From Noviherbaspirillum malthae (GTDB taxonomy: Bacteria; Pseudomonadota; Gammaproteobacteria; Burkholderiales; Burkholderiaceae_D), in contig NZ_JACYXF010000005.1 of the NCBI RefSeq assembly GCF_015352985.1, positions 124,001 through 188,000 of the forward strand: a stretch of DNA of 64,000 nucleotides, read 5' to 3'. Both the position numbers and the translations under genes were made by a program. Below the pieces are notes generated by a model. The model worked only from the letters and a program-made list of their open reading frames with translations. It was not told the DNA's origin and ran no database searches. Position 1 is the first letter of the stretch. Each line of letters begins with the position of its first letter. Of this stretch, positions 40,960-49,570 are shown piece by piece.

Positions 40960-42618
40960 ATGGATATCCAACGTACCGTCCTGTGGGTTGTGTTCTCGTT
41001 GTCCCTGCTGCTGTTATGGGACAACTGGATGCGCTACAACGGCAAGCCCTCGATGTTCTTCCCGAGCGCTACCCAACAAGCGGCCGCGCCGGCGGCAGCG
41101 GGCGGCAGCCCGGCCAAGGGTGACGTGCCGCAGGCCAGCGCAAACGCCGCGCCGGGCGCCACCGCAGCGGCCGTTCCCTCCGGCGCGCCTGCCGCGAAGA
41201 GTGAAATCATCACCATCACGACCGATGTCGTGAAGGTGGATGTCGATACCCTGGGCGGCGAAATCAAGCGCCTGGAACTGCTCAAGCACAAGGATGCGGT
41301 GGATCCGACCAGGAACATGGTGCTGTTCGAGACCGGCGGAAAGCACACCTATCTCGGCCAGACCGGCCTGATCGGCGGCGATTTCCCGAATCACAAATCG
41401 GTCTTTACCGCCCGCCCCGGCCCGCGCACGCTTGACGGCAGCGACACGGTGCAGCTGGTGCTGGAAGCGGAGCAGGGCGGCGTCAAGCTGGTCAAGACAC
41501 TGACCTTCAAGCGCGGCGACTACACCATCGGCACACGGCATGAAGTGGTCAACAACAGCGGCGCGCCGATCAATCCGTCGCTCTATCTGCAGCTGGTCCG
41601 CGACGGCAACAAGCTGGAAGGCGAGTCACACTTCTACAGCACCTTTACCGGTCCGGTGGTCTATACCGACGCGGAAAAATTCCAGAAAATGACCTTCGAC
41701 GACGTCGCGGCGGGCAAGGCCAAGCATGCCAGCAAGGCAAACGACGGCTGGGTGGCGCTGGTTCAGCATTATTTCGTGACCGCGATCCTGCCGCCGCAAA
41801 ACGTGGCGCGTGAAATCTATACCAAGAAAATCGGCGACAACCTGTTCTCGACGGGCACCATCCTGCCGGTCGGCACGGTGGCTCCCGGCGCTACCGCAGC
41901 GCTCGACTCGCGCCTGTATTCGGGTCCGCAGGAATCTGACACGCTGGAAAAGCTGGCGCCGGGCCTGGACCTGGTCAAGGATTACGGCGTTCTCACCATC
42001 ATCGCCAAGCCGATCTTCTGGCTGATGGTGCAGATCCACAAGGTCCTCGGCAACTGGGGCTGGACCATCATCGCGCTGACCGTGCTGATCAAGCTGGCCT
42101 TCTTCCCGCTGTCGGCGGCCAGCTACCGCAGCATGGCCAAGATGAAGACCGTGACGCCGAAAATGCAGTCGATCCGCGAGCGCTTCAAGTCCGATCCGGC
42201 CAAGATGAACCAGGCCATGATGGAGCTCTACCGCACAGAGAAGATCAATCCGCTGGGCGGCTGCCTGCCGATCGTGGTGCAGATCCCGGTCTTCATCGCG
42301 CTCTACTGGGTGCTGCTGGCATCGGTGGAAATGCGCAACGCGCCGTGGCTGGGCTGGATTCACGATCTGGCCGCACCTGACCCGTGGTACATCCTGCCGG
42401 TGCTGATGGCGGTCTCGATGTTCATCCAGACCAAGCTCAATCCGACGCCGCCGGATCCGATCCAGGCCAAGGTGATGATGTTCATGCCCATCGTGTTCTC
42501 GGTCATGTTCTTCTTCTTCCCGGCTGGCCTGGTCCTGTACTGGGTGGTGAACAACGTGCTGTCGATCGCGCAGCAGTGGGTGATTACCAAGAACATCGAA
42601 AGCGCCAAACCGGCATAA
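40960..42618 (+). CDS. yidC: Membrane protein insertase YidC
   Basis: YidC inserts and folds inner-membrane proteins with or without SecYEG. The 552-residue product starts [20 protein letters not shown], giving the first helix, then a low-complexity Ala/Pro/Gly stretch (about 45-85). The large periplasmic beta domain follows (about 85-350), and then the conserved five-helix core ([60 protein letters not shown] and [20 protein letters not shown]). The length fits gram-negative YidC. A terminator follows before mnmE. Confidence 0.97.
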   Translation: MDIQRTVLWVVFSLSLLLLWDNWMRYNGKPSMFFPSATQQAAAPAAAGGSPAKGDVPQASANAAPGATAAAVPSGAPAAKSEIITITTDVVKVDVDTLGGEIKRLELLKHKDAVDPTRNMVLFETGGKHTYLGQTGLIGGDFPNHKSVFTARPGPRTLDGSDTVQLVLEAEQGGVKLVKTLTFKRGDYTIGTRHEVVNNSGAPINPSLYLQLVRDGNKLEGESHFYSTFTGPVVYTDAEKFQKMTFDDVAAGKAKHASKANDGWVALVQHYFVTAILPPQNVAREIYTKKIGDNLFSTGTILPVGTVAPGATAALDSRLYSGPQESDTLEKLAPGLDLVKDYGVLTIIAKPIFWLMVQIHKVLGNWGWTIIALTVLIKLAFFPLSAASYRSMAKMKTVTPKMQSIRERFKSDPAKMNQAMMELYRTEKINPLGGCLPIVVQIPVFIALYWVLLASVEMRNAPWLGWIHDLAAPDPWYILPVLMAVSMFIQTKLNPTPPDPIQAKVMMFMPIVFSVMFFFFPAGLVLYWVVNNVLSIAQQWVITKNIESAKPA

Positions 42619-42635
42619 TCGGTTCAGCCGCCGAC

Positions 42636-42666
42636 AAAAGCCCGTGCGCCGCACGGGCTTTTTTAT
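42636..42666 (+). terminator. Rho-independent terminator after yidC
   Basis: AAAAGCCCGTGC (42636-42647) pairs with GCACGGGCTTTT (42651-42662), a 12-bp stem with a 3-base loop, followed by more T residues. It should largely separate yidC from mnmE transcription. Confidence 0.85.
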
Positions 42667-42758
42667 TTGTTGCGAGCCGTTTTGTCCTTGTGGCAAATCG
42701 GCATCGTGCCGCAGGCCGGCAGTTGCAGGCTGCAAACTTCGAAAACTACAATCAGTCC

Positions 42759-44141
42759 ATGAATTACGATTCTTCCCCTATCGCTGCCATTGCCACCGCA
42801 CCCGGGCGGGGCGGCATCGGCGTGGTGCGCGTTTCCGGAAAAAACCTGAGCGCCGTCATGTCGGCAGTCTGCGGCACCAAGGAACTGCAGCCGCGCCATG
42901 CCACCTACCTGCCTTTCCGCAATGCCGACGGCAGCGTGATCGACCAGGGCATTGCGCTGTATTTCAAGGCGCCGCATTCGTATACCGGCGAGGATGTGCT
43001 CGAGCTGCAGGGCCACGGCGGCCCGGTGGTGATGCAGATGCTGCTGGCGCGCTGCCTGGAGGCGGGCGCCGATATCGATTTGCGGCTGGCGCAGCCGGGC
43101 GAATTCACGCATCGCGCCTTCCTCAACAACAAGCTGGACCTGGCCCAGGCGGAAGCGGTGGCGGACCTGATCGAGGCGTCCACCGAAGCCGCCGCGAAGT
43201 CGGCTTCCGAATCGCTGTCGGGTGCGTTCTCCAAGGCCATCCATGACCTGGTCGACAAGGTCATTCACCTGCGCATGCTGGTCGAGGCCACGCTCGATTT
43301 TCCGGAAGAAGAAATCGACTTCCTGGAGAAGTCGGATGCGCGCGGCCAGCTGGAACGCATCCGGGCCACGCTGGCGGACATCTTCGAGAATGCCTCGCAG
43401 GGCGCGCTGCTGCGCGACGGCCTCAACGTAGTGCTGGCCGGCCAGCCGAACGTGGGCAAGTCTTCATTGCTCAATGCCTTGGCCGGCGCCGATGTGGCGA
43501 TCGTGACGCCGATTGCCGGCACCACGCGCGACAAGGTGACGGAAACCATCCAGATGGAGGGCATTCCTCTCAACATCATCGATACCGCCGGCATCCGCGA
43601 CGCGGGCGACGAAGTCGAGCGCATCGGCATCGAGCGCACCTGGGGCGAAGTGCACAAGGCCGACGTGATCGTGCATCTGCTCGATGCCAGCCGGGGGCCG
43701 ACGCGGGCCGACGAAGAGATCGTCGGCCGCTTCCCGCCCAACGTGCCGGTGCTGCGCATCTGGAACAAGATCGACCTGTCCGGCCACAAGCCGGCGGTTG
43801 ACCGCATGAGCGATGCCACGCACATCTATCTGTCGGCCGCCGAGCGCCTCGGCATCGACCTGCTGCGCGCCGAACTGCTGCGCGTGGCGGGCTGGCAGCA
43901 GACCGGAGAATCGCGTTTCCTCGCGCGCGAACGGCATCTGCTCGCGCTGAGGGCGGCGCGCGATCACCTCGACCTGGCCGCCGAATACGTCGCGCAAGGC
44001 GAACAGACCAGCGACCAGGCGCTGGACCTGCTGGCCGAGGAATTGCGGATTGCCCAGGAGCGGCTCAACAGCATCACCGGGGAATTCACCTCCGACGATT
44101 TGCTGGGCGTGATTTTCAGCCGGTTCTGTATTGGAAAGTAG
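42759..44141 (+). CDS. mnmE: tRNA modification GTPase MnmE
   Basis: With MnmG, MnmE installs the carboxymethylaminomethyl group on U34 of some tRNAs. The start [20 protein letters not shown] at 42759 matches family N-termini. The 460-residue product has the folate-binding domain, the helical domain with an inserted G domain (P-loop [15 protein letters not shown]2/G3 [10 protein letters not shown] and DTAGIRD, NKID) and the terminal CIGK whose Cys is conserved. The MnmG gene is not in this window. The terminator upstream implies a separate promoter. Confidence 0.97.
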   Translation: MNYDSSPIAAIATAPGRGGIGVVRVSGKNLSAVMSAVCGTKELQPRHATYLPFRNADGSVIDQGIALYFKAPHSYTGEDVLELQGHGGPVVMQMLLARCLEAGADIDLRLAQPGEFTHRAFLNNKLDLAQAEAVADLIEASTEAAAKSASESLSGAFSKAIHDLVDKVIHLRMLVEATLDFPEEEIDFLEKSDARGQLERIRATLADIFENASQGALLRDGLNVVLAGQPNVGKSSLLNALAGADVAIVTPIAGTTRDKVTETIQMEGIPLNIIDTAGIRDAGDEVERIGIERTWGEVHKADVIVHLLDASRGPTRADEEIVGRFPPNVPVLRIWNKIDLSGHKPAVDRMSDATHIYLSAAERLGIDLLRAELLRVAGWQQTGESRFLARERHLLALRAARDHLDLAAEYVAQGEQTSDQALDLLAEELRIAQERLNSITGEFTSDDLLGVIFSRFCIGK

Positions 44142-44152
44142 TAATTACCTGA

Positions 44153-44272
44153 TCATCGCCGGCGCGGTCGTTCGCCGCTGCGTGCTTCACGAAGACGCAG
44201 CGAGCGGCGCATCGCCAGGGTGGTGCCGATCAGGACCAGATAACTGCCGAACGCAATAGCGATATCCAACAT
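44153..44272 (-). CDS. 39-residue single-helix membrane protein
   Basis: This frame starts at an ATG whose complement is 44270-44272, with AAGGAG and a 6-base spacer just upstream, a near-ideal ribosome site. It reads MLDIAIAFGSYLVLIGTTLA, then MRRSLRLREARSGERPRRR. That is one transmembrane helix followed by a strongly basic tail, giving an inside-positive C-terminus. It ends just after mnmE on the opposite strand. A perfect FNR-type site lies 57-70 bases upstream, suggesting oxygen-limited expression. I do not recognise it as CydX, CcoS or another known respiratory microprotein. Confidence 0.65.
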   Translation of the reverse strand: MLDIAIAFGSYLVLIGTTLAMRRSLRLREARSGERPRRR

Positions 44273-44328
44273 GGTGCACTCCTTGTGATCGTTTGCTGGC
44301 ATGGGACGCAAAAGCCATTCCTGCAGCC

Positions 44329-44342
44329 TTGATTTTGATCAA
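44329..44342. promoter_or_regulatory. Perfect FNR/Anr-type box
   Basis: TTGATTTTGATCAA matches the TTGAT-N4-ATCAA consensus with no mismatch. Its centre is about 63 bases upstream of the 39-residue membrane gene, which leaves room for a start site at the standard class II distance (41.5 bases) and a 5' leader of about 20 bases. The -10 hexamer expected there is poor (TCCCAT on the leftward strand). Confidence 0.6.
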
Positions 44343-44390
44343 GACGGAATTTTCCTGAAAAATCATTGGCTTACGGAAATTCATTTCCAC

Positions 44391-44399
44391 TTATCCACA
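44391..44399 (+). other. Perfect DnaA box
   Basis: TTATCCACA lies in the 182-base gap between the 39-residue membrane gene and the next leftward gene. A near-match, TTGTCCACG, follows at 44403-44411. With the box at 44809-44817 it shows that DnaA sites extend past mnmE, outside the usual dnaA-rpmH gap. Confidence 0.65.
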
Positions 44400-44454
44400 T
44401 TCTTGTCCACGGAAATTGTGAACAAGCCGGCATGAAGAAGCCGATAAGTAAAGT

Positions 44455-44676
44455 TCATGCCTTTACATCTGCAAGAAGCCGATGGGCCAGCGCGGTGGCC
44501 TGCTCGAGCGCCTGTTCCGGGCTGTCGGAAGGGGCGGCGACGGTATGACGTGCCTCTTCACTCGACTTGCCGTTTTCATGGCTAACCAATACCACTCCCT
44601 GGAACTGGCCGTTGGCCAGCTCCTGAATGTCGGCTTGCGCAACCCAGTCTGCCTTGGTGTATTTCACTGCTGCCAT
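44455..44676 (-). CDS. 73-residue conserved small protein of unknown function
   Basis: The start MAAVKYTKADWVAQADIQEL has AAAGGAGAACGCC directly upstream, a strong ribosome site. The product continues ANGQFQGVVLVSHENGKSSE and EARHTVAAPSDSPEQALEQA, ending LLADVKA. The pattern, a short beta hairpin then an amphipathic helix with no hydrophobic segment, is that of a small cytosolic protein. I do not recognise a named family. Its position upstream of the FNR-box gene may reflect only strand direction. Confidence 0.75.
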   Translation of the reverse strand: MAAVKYTKADWVAQADIQELANGQFQGVVLVSHENGKSSEEARHTVAAPSDSPEQALEQATALAHRLLADVKA

Positions 44677-44808
44677 GGCGTTCTCCTTTGTTCAAGTCCT
44701 CAAGTCGAAGTAGGACTATGCGAAAAGCCAGATGTTCTCGCTTGCTCCCATTTTGACCATGGTGAAAAAATCCTTTCTAAACAAGGAACTAACTTAGTTG
44801 ACCCAAGC

Positions 44809-44817
44809 TTATCCACA
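44809..44817 (+). other. Perfect DnaA box
   Basis: TTATCCACA at 44809-44817 lies in a 250-base gap that otherwise holds a terminator. It is about 5 kb from the box at dnaA. It could be a titration or regulatory site rather than origin proper. Confidence 0.6.
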
Positions 44818-44870
44818 GGATTGGGCACAGGAAATGTGAATAGTGGGCCTGCGGCGGCCGGCGTGGCCAA

Positions 44871-44903
44871 AACAAAAACGGCACCCGGAACGGGTGCCGT
44901 TTT
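44871..44903 (-). terminator. Terminator of the CAP-domain lipoprotein gene
   Basis: AAAACGGCACCC (44875-44886) pairs with GGGTGCCGTTTT (44892-44903), a 12-bp stem. Read leftward it is followed by a T-rich run. It lies 24 bases past the stop of the CAP-domain gene. Confidence 0.85.
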
Positions 44904-44926
44904 CAAGAATGCAAACCTTGCGCAGC

Positions 44927-45901
44927 TTACTGCGTCGTGAAGGTCCAGCTGCGGTCGATATTGCTTGACCATGGTGCATTGTTGCTGCCGACGCCCGACA
45001 GCCTGCCGACGAAGCGCACGTCATAGGCAGTGTTTTGAGCCAGCGGCGACAGGGGGATGATGGCAACGGCCGATTCGGGCGTCTGGGCATCGTCCGCCTT
45101 TCTCAGCAGACGGACCGGCAGCGCGTTGCCGCCGCGCGGCGTGATGGTGAAGGTCTGCACTTCGAGGCGGTCGGTGATATTGGCATGCACGCTCACCGGG
45201 TAGCCAACTTCATTGGCGTTCGGAACCGGGTCCGGCGATTCATTGTCGCTGAAGAAATTGCGCGGCACGCGGGTCTGGTTGGCAACCGGATAATGCACCA
45301 CATTGCCCTGGGCCAGTCCGCTGTTCAGACCGATTGCGGTGAAATTGGTGGTGAAGTAGGTCAGTCCTCCCGAACGGGCGGCGGACCCGGCGCCTGCTTC
45401 CTTGAACATCGGCTCGAAAATCACGAAGCGGTGGTAGATCGCCGCGATCAAGTCTTCGGCGGCATTGAAGCCGGAGGTATCGGTAGTGGCCGAGATCACC
45501 TCGCCGTAGGCAAAGCCGCTGGCAGGAATCGCATAGCCGGCTGCGCGCAGCCGGTCGCCGGCGGTGCGGCCGGTGAACGACGGCTTGCCCGCGGTTTGCT
45601 CATGGGTGATCGTGTCATTGTCGCGCTGATAGACCGAATGTCCGAGCGCCGCCGTATCGATGACGGTATTGCGATTGACCGCCTGGATGCCGAGCTGGCG
45701 GCGGCGGAAGTTGAACCAGTTCAAACCATCGGTTGCCGTGTTGCCGGTAGCCTGCGGAACGCCGGTGTCCTGCGGAGAGATCGAGGCATCTGCATTGGCG
45801 GAAGTGGTGACGCTGTTGTTTCCGTCGCTGCCGCCGCCGCAGGCGGTCAGGATCAGCGACGCGAGAAAGAGGGGGATGATCGAGCGTTGTGTTCGCCCCA
45901 T
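44927..45901 (-). CDS. CAP/SCP-domain lipoprotein
   Basis: The start MGRTQRSIIPLFLASLILTA at 45901 has AAAGGAATTCTC upstream and encodes a lipobox ending LTAC. The 324-residue protein contains a CAP (cysteine-rich secretory, SCP) domain: LNWFNFRRRQLGIQAVNRNT, the HSVYQRDNDTITHEQTAGKP segment and GYAIPASGFAYGEVISATTD, typical of bacterial CAP homologues. A C-terminal Ig-like strand set (LSPLAQNTAYDVRFVGRLSG then WTFTTQ) follows. CAP proteins bind lipids or have other extracellular roles; none is assignable. It is surface or periplasmic. Confidence 0.85.
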   Translation of the reverse strand: MGRTQRSIIPLFLASLILTACGGGSDGNNSVTTSANADASISPQDTGVPQATGNTATDGLNWFNFRRRQLGIQAVNRNTVIDTAALGHSVYQRDNDTITHEQTAGKPSFTGRTAGDRLRAAGYAIPASGFAYGEVISATTDTSGFNAAEDLIAAIYHRFVIFEPMFKEAGAGSAARSGGLTYFTTNFTAIGLNSGLAQGNVVHYPVANQTRVPRNFFSDNESPDPVPNANEVGYPVSVHANITDRLEVQTFTITPRGGNALPVRLLRKADDAQTPESAVAIIPLSPLAQNTAYDVRFVGRLSGVGSNNAPWSSNIDRSWTFTTQ

Positions 45902-46084
45902 GAGAATTCCTTTGCAAAATGGGTAGGCCTGACCGGCATACCGTAAAGATAAAACCCGGGTTAGACGGTCGGTTTTACATTCGGTTGCAGCTTGCCTGCA
46001 AATCGCCGGCAGCATGGGCACAGCTTCCCACCTTAGTGGAGAGTCGGCCCGTCCGCGTTGATTTATGCCATACGCAAACCTTGT

Positions 46085-47512
46085 TCAAACTACGAAAACC
46101 GGGAAGCGGACGCTGACCTTCAGGCCGGCGCCCCGGCTGCCTTCCGACAGTACGATATCCGCCTTGTGCATGGCGGCAATATCCCGCACGATGGTCAGGC
46201 CGAGGCCGCTGCCGTCGGCATTGGCGGCCTGCGAGGCCGCCGCGCGGTAGAACGGCGCGAACACCTTGTCGCGCTCCGGCGGAGCAATGCCCGGGCCGTT
46301 GTCTTCGATTTCCAGCAAGCCGCCATCGTCGTTGCATACGCGCAGGCTGACTCTGCCGCCGGCGGGCGTGTAGCGGAGGGCATTGTCGACCAGGTTGGAG
46401 ATGAGCTCATGCAGCAGCAGCGGATTGGCCTGCACCGTAACGTCTTCCTCGCCATCAGTGTCGAATTCGAGATCGATGTCCTTGCGCACCGCCTGCAGCG
46501 CCAGGTCGAGGCCGACCTGGCGAGCGGTTTCCACCAGCGAGACCGGCTGCAGGTCGGCGACCGCGGCGCCATGCTCGGCGCGCGCCAGCGTCAGCAGCCG
46601 GTTGGCCAGATGCACCGTGGCATCGGTGGTGCGGGCAATGCTTTCGACGATCTCGCGCATGGCCTTCGGATCGTCGGCCCGCAGCGCCAGTTCGGCCTGG
46701 GTCTTGAGCACGGTCAGCGGCGTGCGCAGCTGGTGCGAGGCATCGGCAATGAAGCGCCTCTGGCCGGAAATGAGGGTCTGCAGGCGGGCCATGTAGCCGT
46801 TCATCGCGGCCACCAGGGGACGTACTTCGCGGTGGACAAGGTCGGGATCGAAATTGGACAGGTCGGTCGGCGAGCGCGCTTCCACGTCGGCGGTCAGCTG
46901 CATCAGCGGGCGCAGCACGAAGCGCACCGCAAACCATGCCAATAGCGCCGCCGCGAGCACCAGCAGGGCTTGGCGCGCCAGGGTGTCGAGCAGGATCTTG
47001 CGCGACAGTTCATGCCGGCCTTCCAGCGTTTCCCCGACCTGGATCAGCGCGATGCCGCGCATCGAATCGTCGTACACCGGCTGGTACAGGGCGGCGATGC
47101 GGACCGGCTCCTTGCGGTAGGTGGCGTGATAGAAATACACCAGCGCCGGATAGGCATCGGAGCGCGCCGCATTCCTGGGCAGCGGAGGCAGGTCCTCGTA
47201 GCCGGACACATGCTCGCCCTTGACGCCGGTGACCCGGTAGTAGATGCGTCCCAGCGTATCGGTTTCGAAACTGTCGAGCGCGACGTAAGGCACGTCGGCC
47301 ACCACCCGGCCGCCGGCGATGGTGACCCGTTCGGCGAGGGCCCGGGTCGATGCCAGCAGCGAGCGGTCGTAGGCCTGGTCGGCCGCCTCCAGCGCATTGT
47401 TGTAGACGGAAACCGCGTCGATCATGACCAGCGCCGCCAGCGGAATCAGCAGCCAGCGCAGCAGCTGCGAACGCAGGCTGCCCAGCGGAGCCCGTTCGGC
47501 CGGTTCCGTCAT
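46085..47512 (-). CDS. Sensor histidine kinase of the TctE/2CSK_N type
   Basis: The 475-residue membrane kinase has a first helix near 20-40 (LLRWLLIPLAALVMIDAVSV), a periplasmic sensor part with IYYRVTGVKGEHVSG and PALVYFYHATYRKEPVRIAA characteristic of the 2CSK_N domain, a second helix (LLVLAAALLAWFAVRFVLRP), HAMP, the phospho-acceptor RRFIADASHQLRTPLTVLKT, and the catalytic domain (ELISNLVDNALRYTP, ENGPGI-like EDNGPGIAP, GSGLGLTIV). TctE senses tricarboxylates. It overlaps the response regulator by 4 bases. Confidence 0.95.
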   Translation of the reverse strand: MTEPAERAPLGSLRSQLLRWLLIPLAALVMIDAVSVYNNALEAADQAYDRSLLASTRALAERVTIAGGRVVADVPYVALDSFETDTLGRIYYRVTGVKGEHVSGYEDLPPLPRNAARSDAYPALVYFYHATYRKEPVRIAALYQPVYDDSMRGIALIQVGETLEGRHELSRKILLDTLARQALLVLAAALLAWFAVRFVLRPLMQLTADVEARSPTDLSNFDPDLVHREVRPLVAAMNGYMARLQTLISGQRRFIADASHQLRTPLTVLKTQAELALRADDPKAMREIVESIARTTDATVHLANRLLTLARAEHGAAVADLQPVSLVETARQVGLDLALQAVRKDIDLEFDTDGEEDVTVQANPLLLHELISNLVDNALRYTPAGGRVSLRVCNDDGGLLEIEDNGPGIAPPERDKVFAPFYRAAASQAANADGSGLGLTIVRDIAAMHKADIVLSEGSRGAGLKVSVRFPVFVV

Positions 47513-48195
47513 TGCAGCTTTTCTTCCAGCAGATACCCCAGGCCGCGCAGCGTGGTGATGGCGACGCGGCCGGCTTCGCCGTCGCTGCGCTCGAGCTTCT
47601 TGCGCAGCCGGTGCACGTAGATTTCGATGGCATCGGTGCTGGCGTCGTCGTCGAGCGCGAACACTTCATCGAACAGTTTCTCTTTCGACACGGCGCGGCC
47701 GGCGCGGGTCAGCAGGACTTCGAGTACCGCATGCTCGCGCGGCGTCAGGGCCAGCGGCGCGCCGCCGTAGGTAAACATGCGCGACACCGTATCGAAGGAG
47801 AGTGCGCCGCAGGTCAGGGTGACGGCTTCGTTGCCCTGAGAGCGCCGCAGCAGGGCCTTGACCCGGGCTTCCAGCTCGGCCAGTTCAAAGGGCTTGGGGA
47901 GGTAGTCGTCGGCGCCGAGGTTGAGCCCCTGCACGCGTTCGCTGAGCCCGCCGCGCGCGGTCAGCACCAGCACCGGCGTCTTGCTGCCGCGCGCGCGCAG
48001 CCGCTTGAGCACCTCGAGCCCGTCCATGCGCGGCAGCGTCAGGTCGAGGATGACCAGCGCATATTCCTGGGTGTGCAGCAGCGCATCGGCATCGGCGCCG
48101 TCCATCGCGCATTCGACCGTGAGCCGCGCATCCTGCAGCGCCTTGCTGATCCAGCGCGACAGTTCGGCATGATCTTCGACCAGGAGAATTCGCAT
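47509..48195 (-). CDS. OmpR-family response regulator, TctD-like
   Basis: The start MRILLVEDHAELSRWISKAL at 48195 is typical of the family. The 228-residue product has the receiver domain with Asp in YALVILDLTLPRMDG, Thr in VLVLTARGGLSERV and Lys in DYLPKPFELAELEARV. A winged-helix output domain follows (LALTPREHAVLEVLLTRAG, EIYVHRLRKKLERSD, LRGLGYLLEEKLQ). It is coupled to the kinase by an ATGA overlap and is divergent from the Bug binding-protein gene, which is the usual TctD target. Three phased TGAAAGC repeats lie in the shared gap. Confidence 0.95.
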   Translation of the reverse strand: MRILLVEDHAELSRWISKALQDARLTVECAMDGADADALLHTQEYALVILDLTLPRMDGLEVLKRLRARGSKTPVLVLTARGGLSERVQGLNLGADDYLPKPFELAELEARVKALLRRSQGNEAVTLTCGALSFDTVSRMFTYGGAPLALTPREHAVLEVLLTRAGRAVSKEKLFDEVFALDDDASTDAIEIYVHRLRKKLERSDGEAGRVAITTLRGLGYLLEEKLQ

Positions 48196-48253
48196 GGTGG
48201 TGTCTCGATTGAGGAATGAAATTCGCGCCGGATGCAGTATCCGCGCAGCCGGC

Positions 48254-48282
48254 TGAAAGCAAATTGAAAGCCGAATGAAAGC
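48254..48282. promoter_or_regulatory. Three phased TGAAAGC repeats, likely response-regulator site
   Basis: TGAAAGC occurs at 48254-48260, 48265-48271 and 48276-48282, exactly 11 bases apart, so all three lie on one DNA face. They lie 59-87 bases upstream of the response-regulator start and about 170 bases before the binding-protein start. Tandem direct repeats at this spacing are typical for OmpR-type dimers. A TATATG element follows at 48292-48297. Confidence 0.6.
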
Positions 48283-48450
48283 TGCGGCGGCTATATGTTG
48301 CCCCGGTTGCTGCAACAGCGGCGGCATGCGGCGCTGCCTTACAGGCCGCTCATGATACGCATTTCAAGCGCATTGCAAAAGCGTGCCTGCACGCGATGCG
48401 GGATAATCATGGGCATCATTAACAGCCAGGCTGCAGGCACAGGAGGCGAA

Positions 48451-49440
48451 GTGAAAGGGAAGCATGCGGGAAAGGCATTGTTCGCGGCGGCATGGCTGGC
48501 CATGGCGGCATTTGCCCTGCCGGCGGCGGCGCGCGGACCGGAGTGCATCGTCCCGGCCAAGCCCGGCGGCGGCATGGACCTGACCTGCAAGCTGGCGCGC
48601 AAGGGCTTGAACGCGGTGTCCGCGGCAACCGGAGTCGATCCGGCCTTGCACATCAATTATTTGCCCGGCGGCATCGGCGCGGTGGCCTGGAACTCCATCC
48701 TGACGCAGCGGCGAGCGGAATCCGACACGCTGATCGTGTTTTCCGGCGGTTCGCTCCTCAACCTCGCGCAGGGCAAATACGGCAACGCCTCGGCGGCGGA
48801 TGTGCGCTGGGTGGCGGCGCTCGGCGCCGACTACGGCATGATCGCGGTGCGCAGCGATTCGCCCTACAAGACCCTGGCCGACCTGCTCGATGCGCTCAAG
48901 CGCAATGCCGGTAAAATCTCGATCGGCGCCGGCGGCACGGTCGGCAGCCAGGACTGGCTAAAGGTGTCCATCATCGCCAGACAGGCAGGCATCTCTCCCA
49001 AGAAGCTGCGCTTCGTGGCCTTCGAGGGCGGAGGGGAATCCATCACCGCGCTGCTGGCCGGGTATGTGGAAGCGGTGTCGGGCGATGCCTCGGAGGCGGC
49101 GCTGTACGCCGCCAACGGCAATATCCGGGTGCTGGCGGTCATGAGCGACCAGCGCCTTCCGGGCGTGCTGTCCAATGTGCCGACGGCGCGCGAGCAGGGC
49201 TACGACGTGACCTGGCCGATCGTGCGCGGCTTCTACATGGGGCCGGGCGTCTCCGACGAGCACTACCGCAAGTGGGTGAGCGCCTTCGACAGGATGATGA
49301 CGGATCCGGGATTCGATGCGCTGCGGGCGGCGCACGGCCTGTATCCCTTCGCGCTCACCGGCGATGCGCTGACTTCCTACGTCCGCAAGACCGTCGACGA
49401 CTATGGAAGGCAGGCAAAGGAACTGGGGCTGTCGAGATAA
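48451..49440 (+). CDS. Bug/TctC-family solute-binding protein
   Basis: I choose GTG at 48451 because AGGAGGCGAA is immediately upstream and the next residues KGKHAGKALFAAAWLAMAAF form a proper Sec signal; an earlier in-frame start would precede it with a poor leader. The mature 329-residue product begins RGPECIVPAKPGGGMDLTCK, the Bug family start, and continues with YLPGGIGAVAWNSI, GVLSNVPTAREQGYDVTWPI and RKTVDDYGRQAKELGLSR. The family feeds tripartite carboxylate transporters, but no TctA or TctB is in the window. The next gene is a PF05145 permease, which may replace them. Confidence 0.92.
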   Translation: MKGKHAGKALFAAAWLAMAAFALPAAARGPECIVPAKPGGGMDLTCKLARKGLNAVSAATGVDPALHINYLPGGIGAVAWNSILTQRRAESDTLIVFSGGSLLNLAQGKYGNASAADVRWVAALGADYGMIAVRSDSPYKTLADLLDALKRNAGKISIGAGGTVGSQDWLKVSIIARQAGISPKKLRFVAFEGGGESITALLAGYVEAVSGDASEAALYAANGNIRVLAVMSDQRLPGVLSNVPTAREQGYDVTWPIVRGFYMGPGVSDEHYRKWVSAFDRMMTDPGFDALRAAHGLYPFALTGDALTSYVRKTVDDYGRQAKELGLSR

Positions 49441-49570
49441 CGGATAGCAGACCGGCAAGCATTTCATCGGCATCAACCCGCCATTCTTCCCGTGCCGCCG
49501 CGTACCGGAGTCCACGCGGCAGGCGTCATTCGCATCCAACTCATCAAGGCAAGAAACCAAGCATCACACC

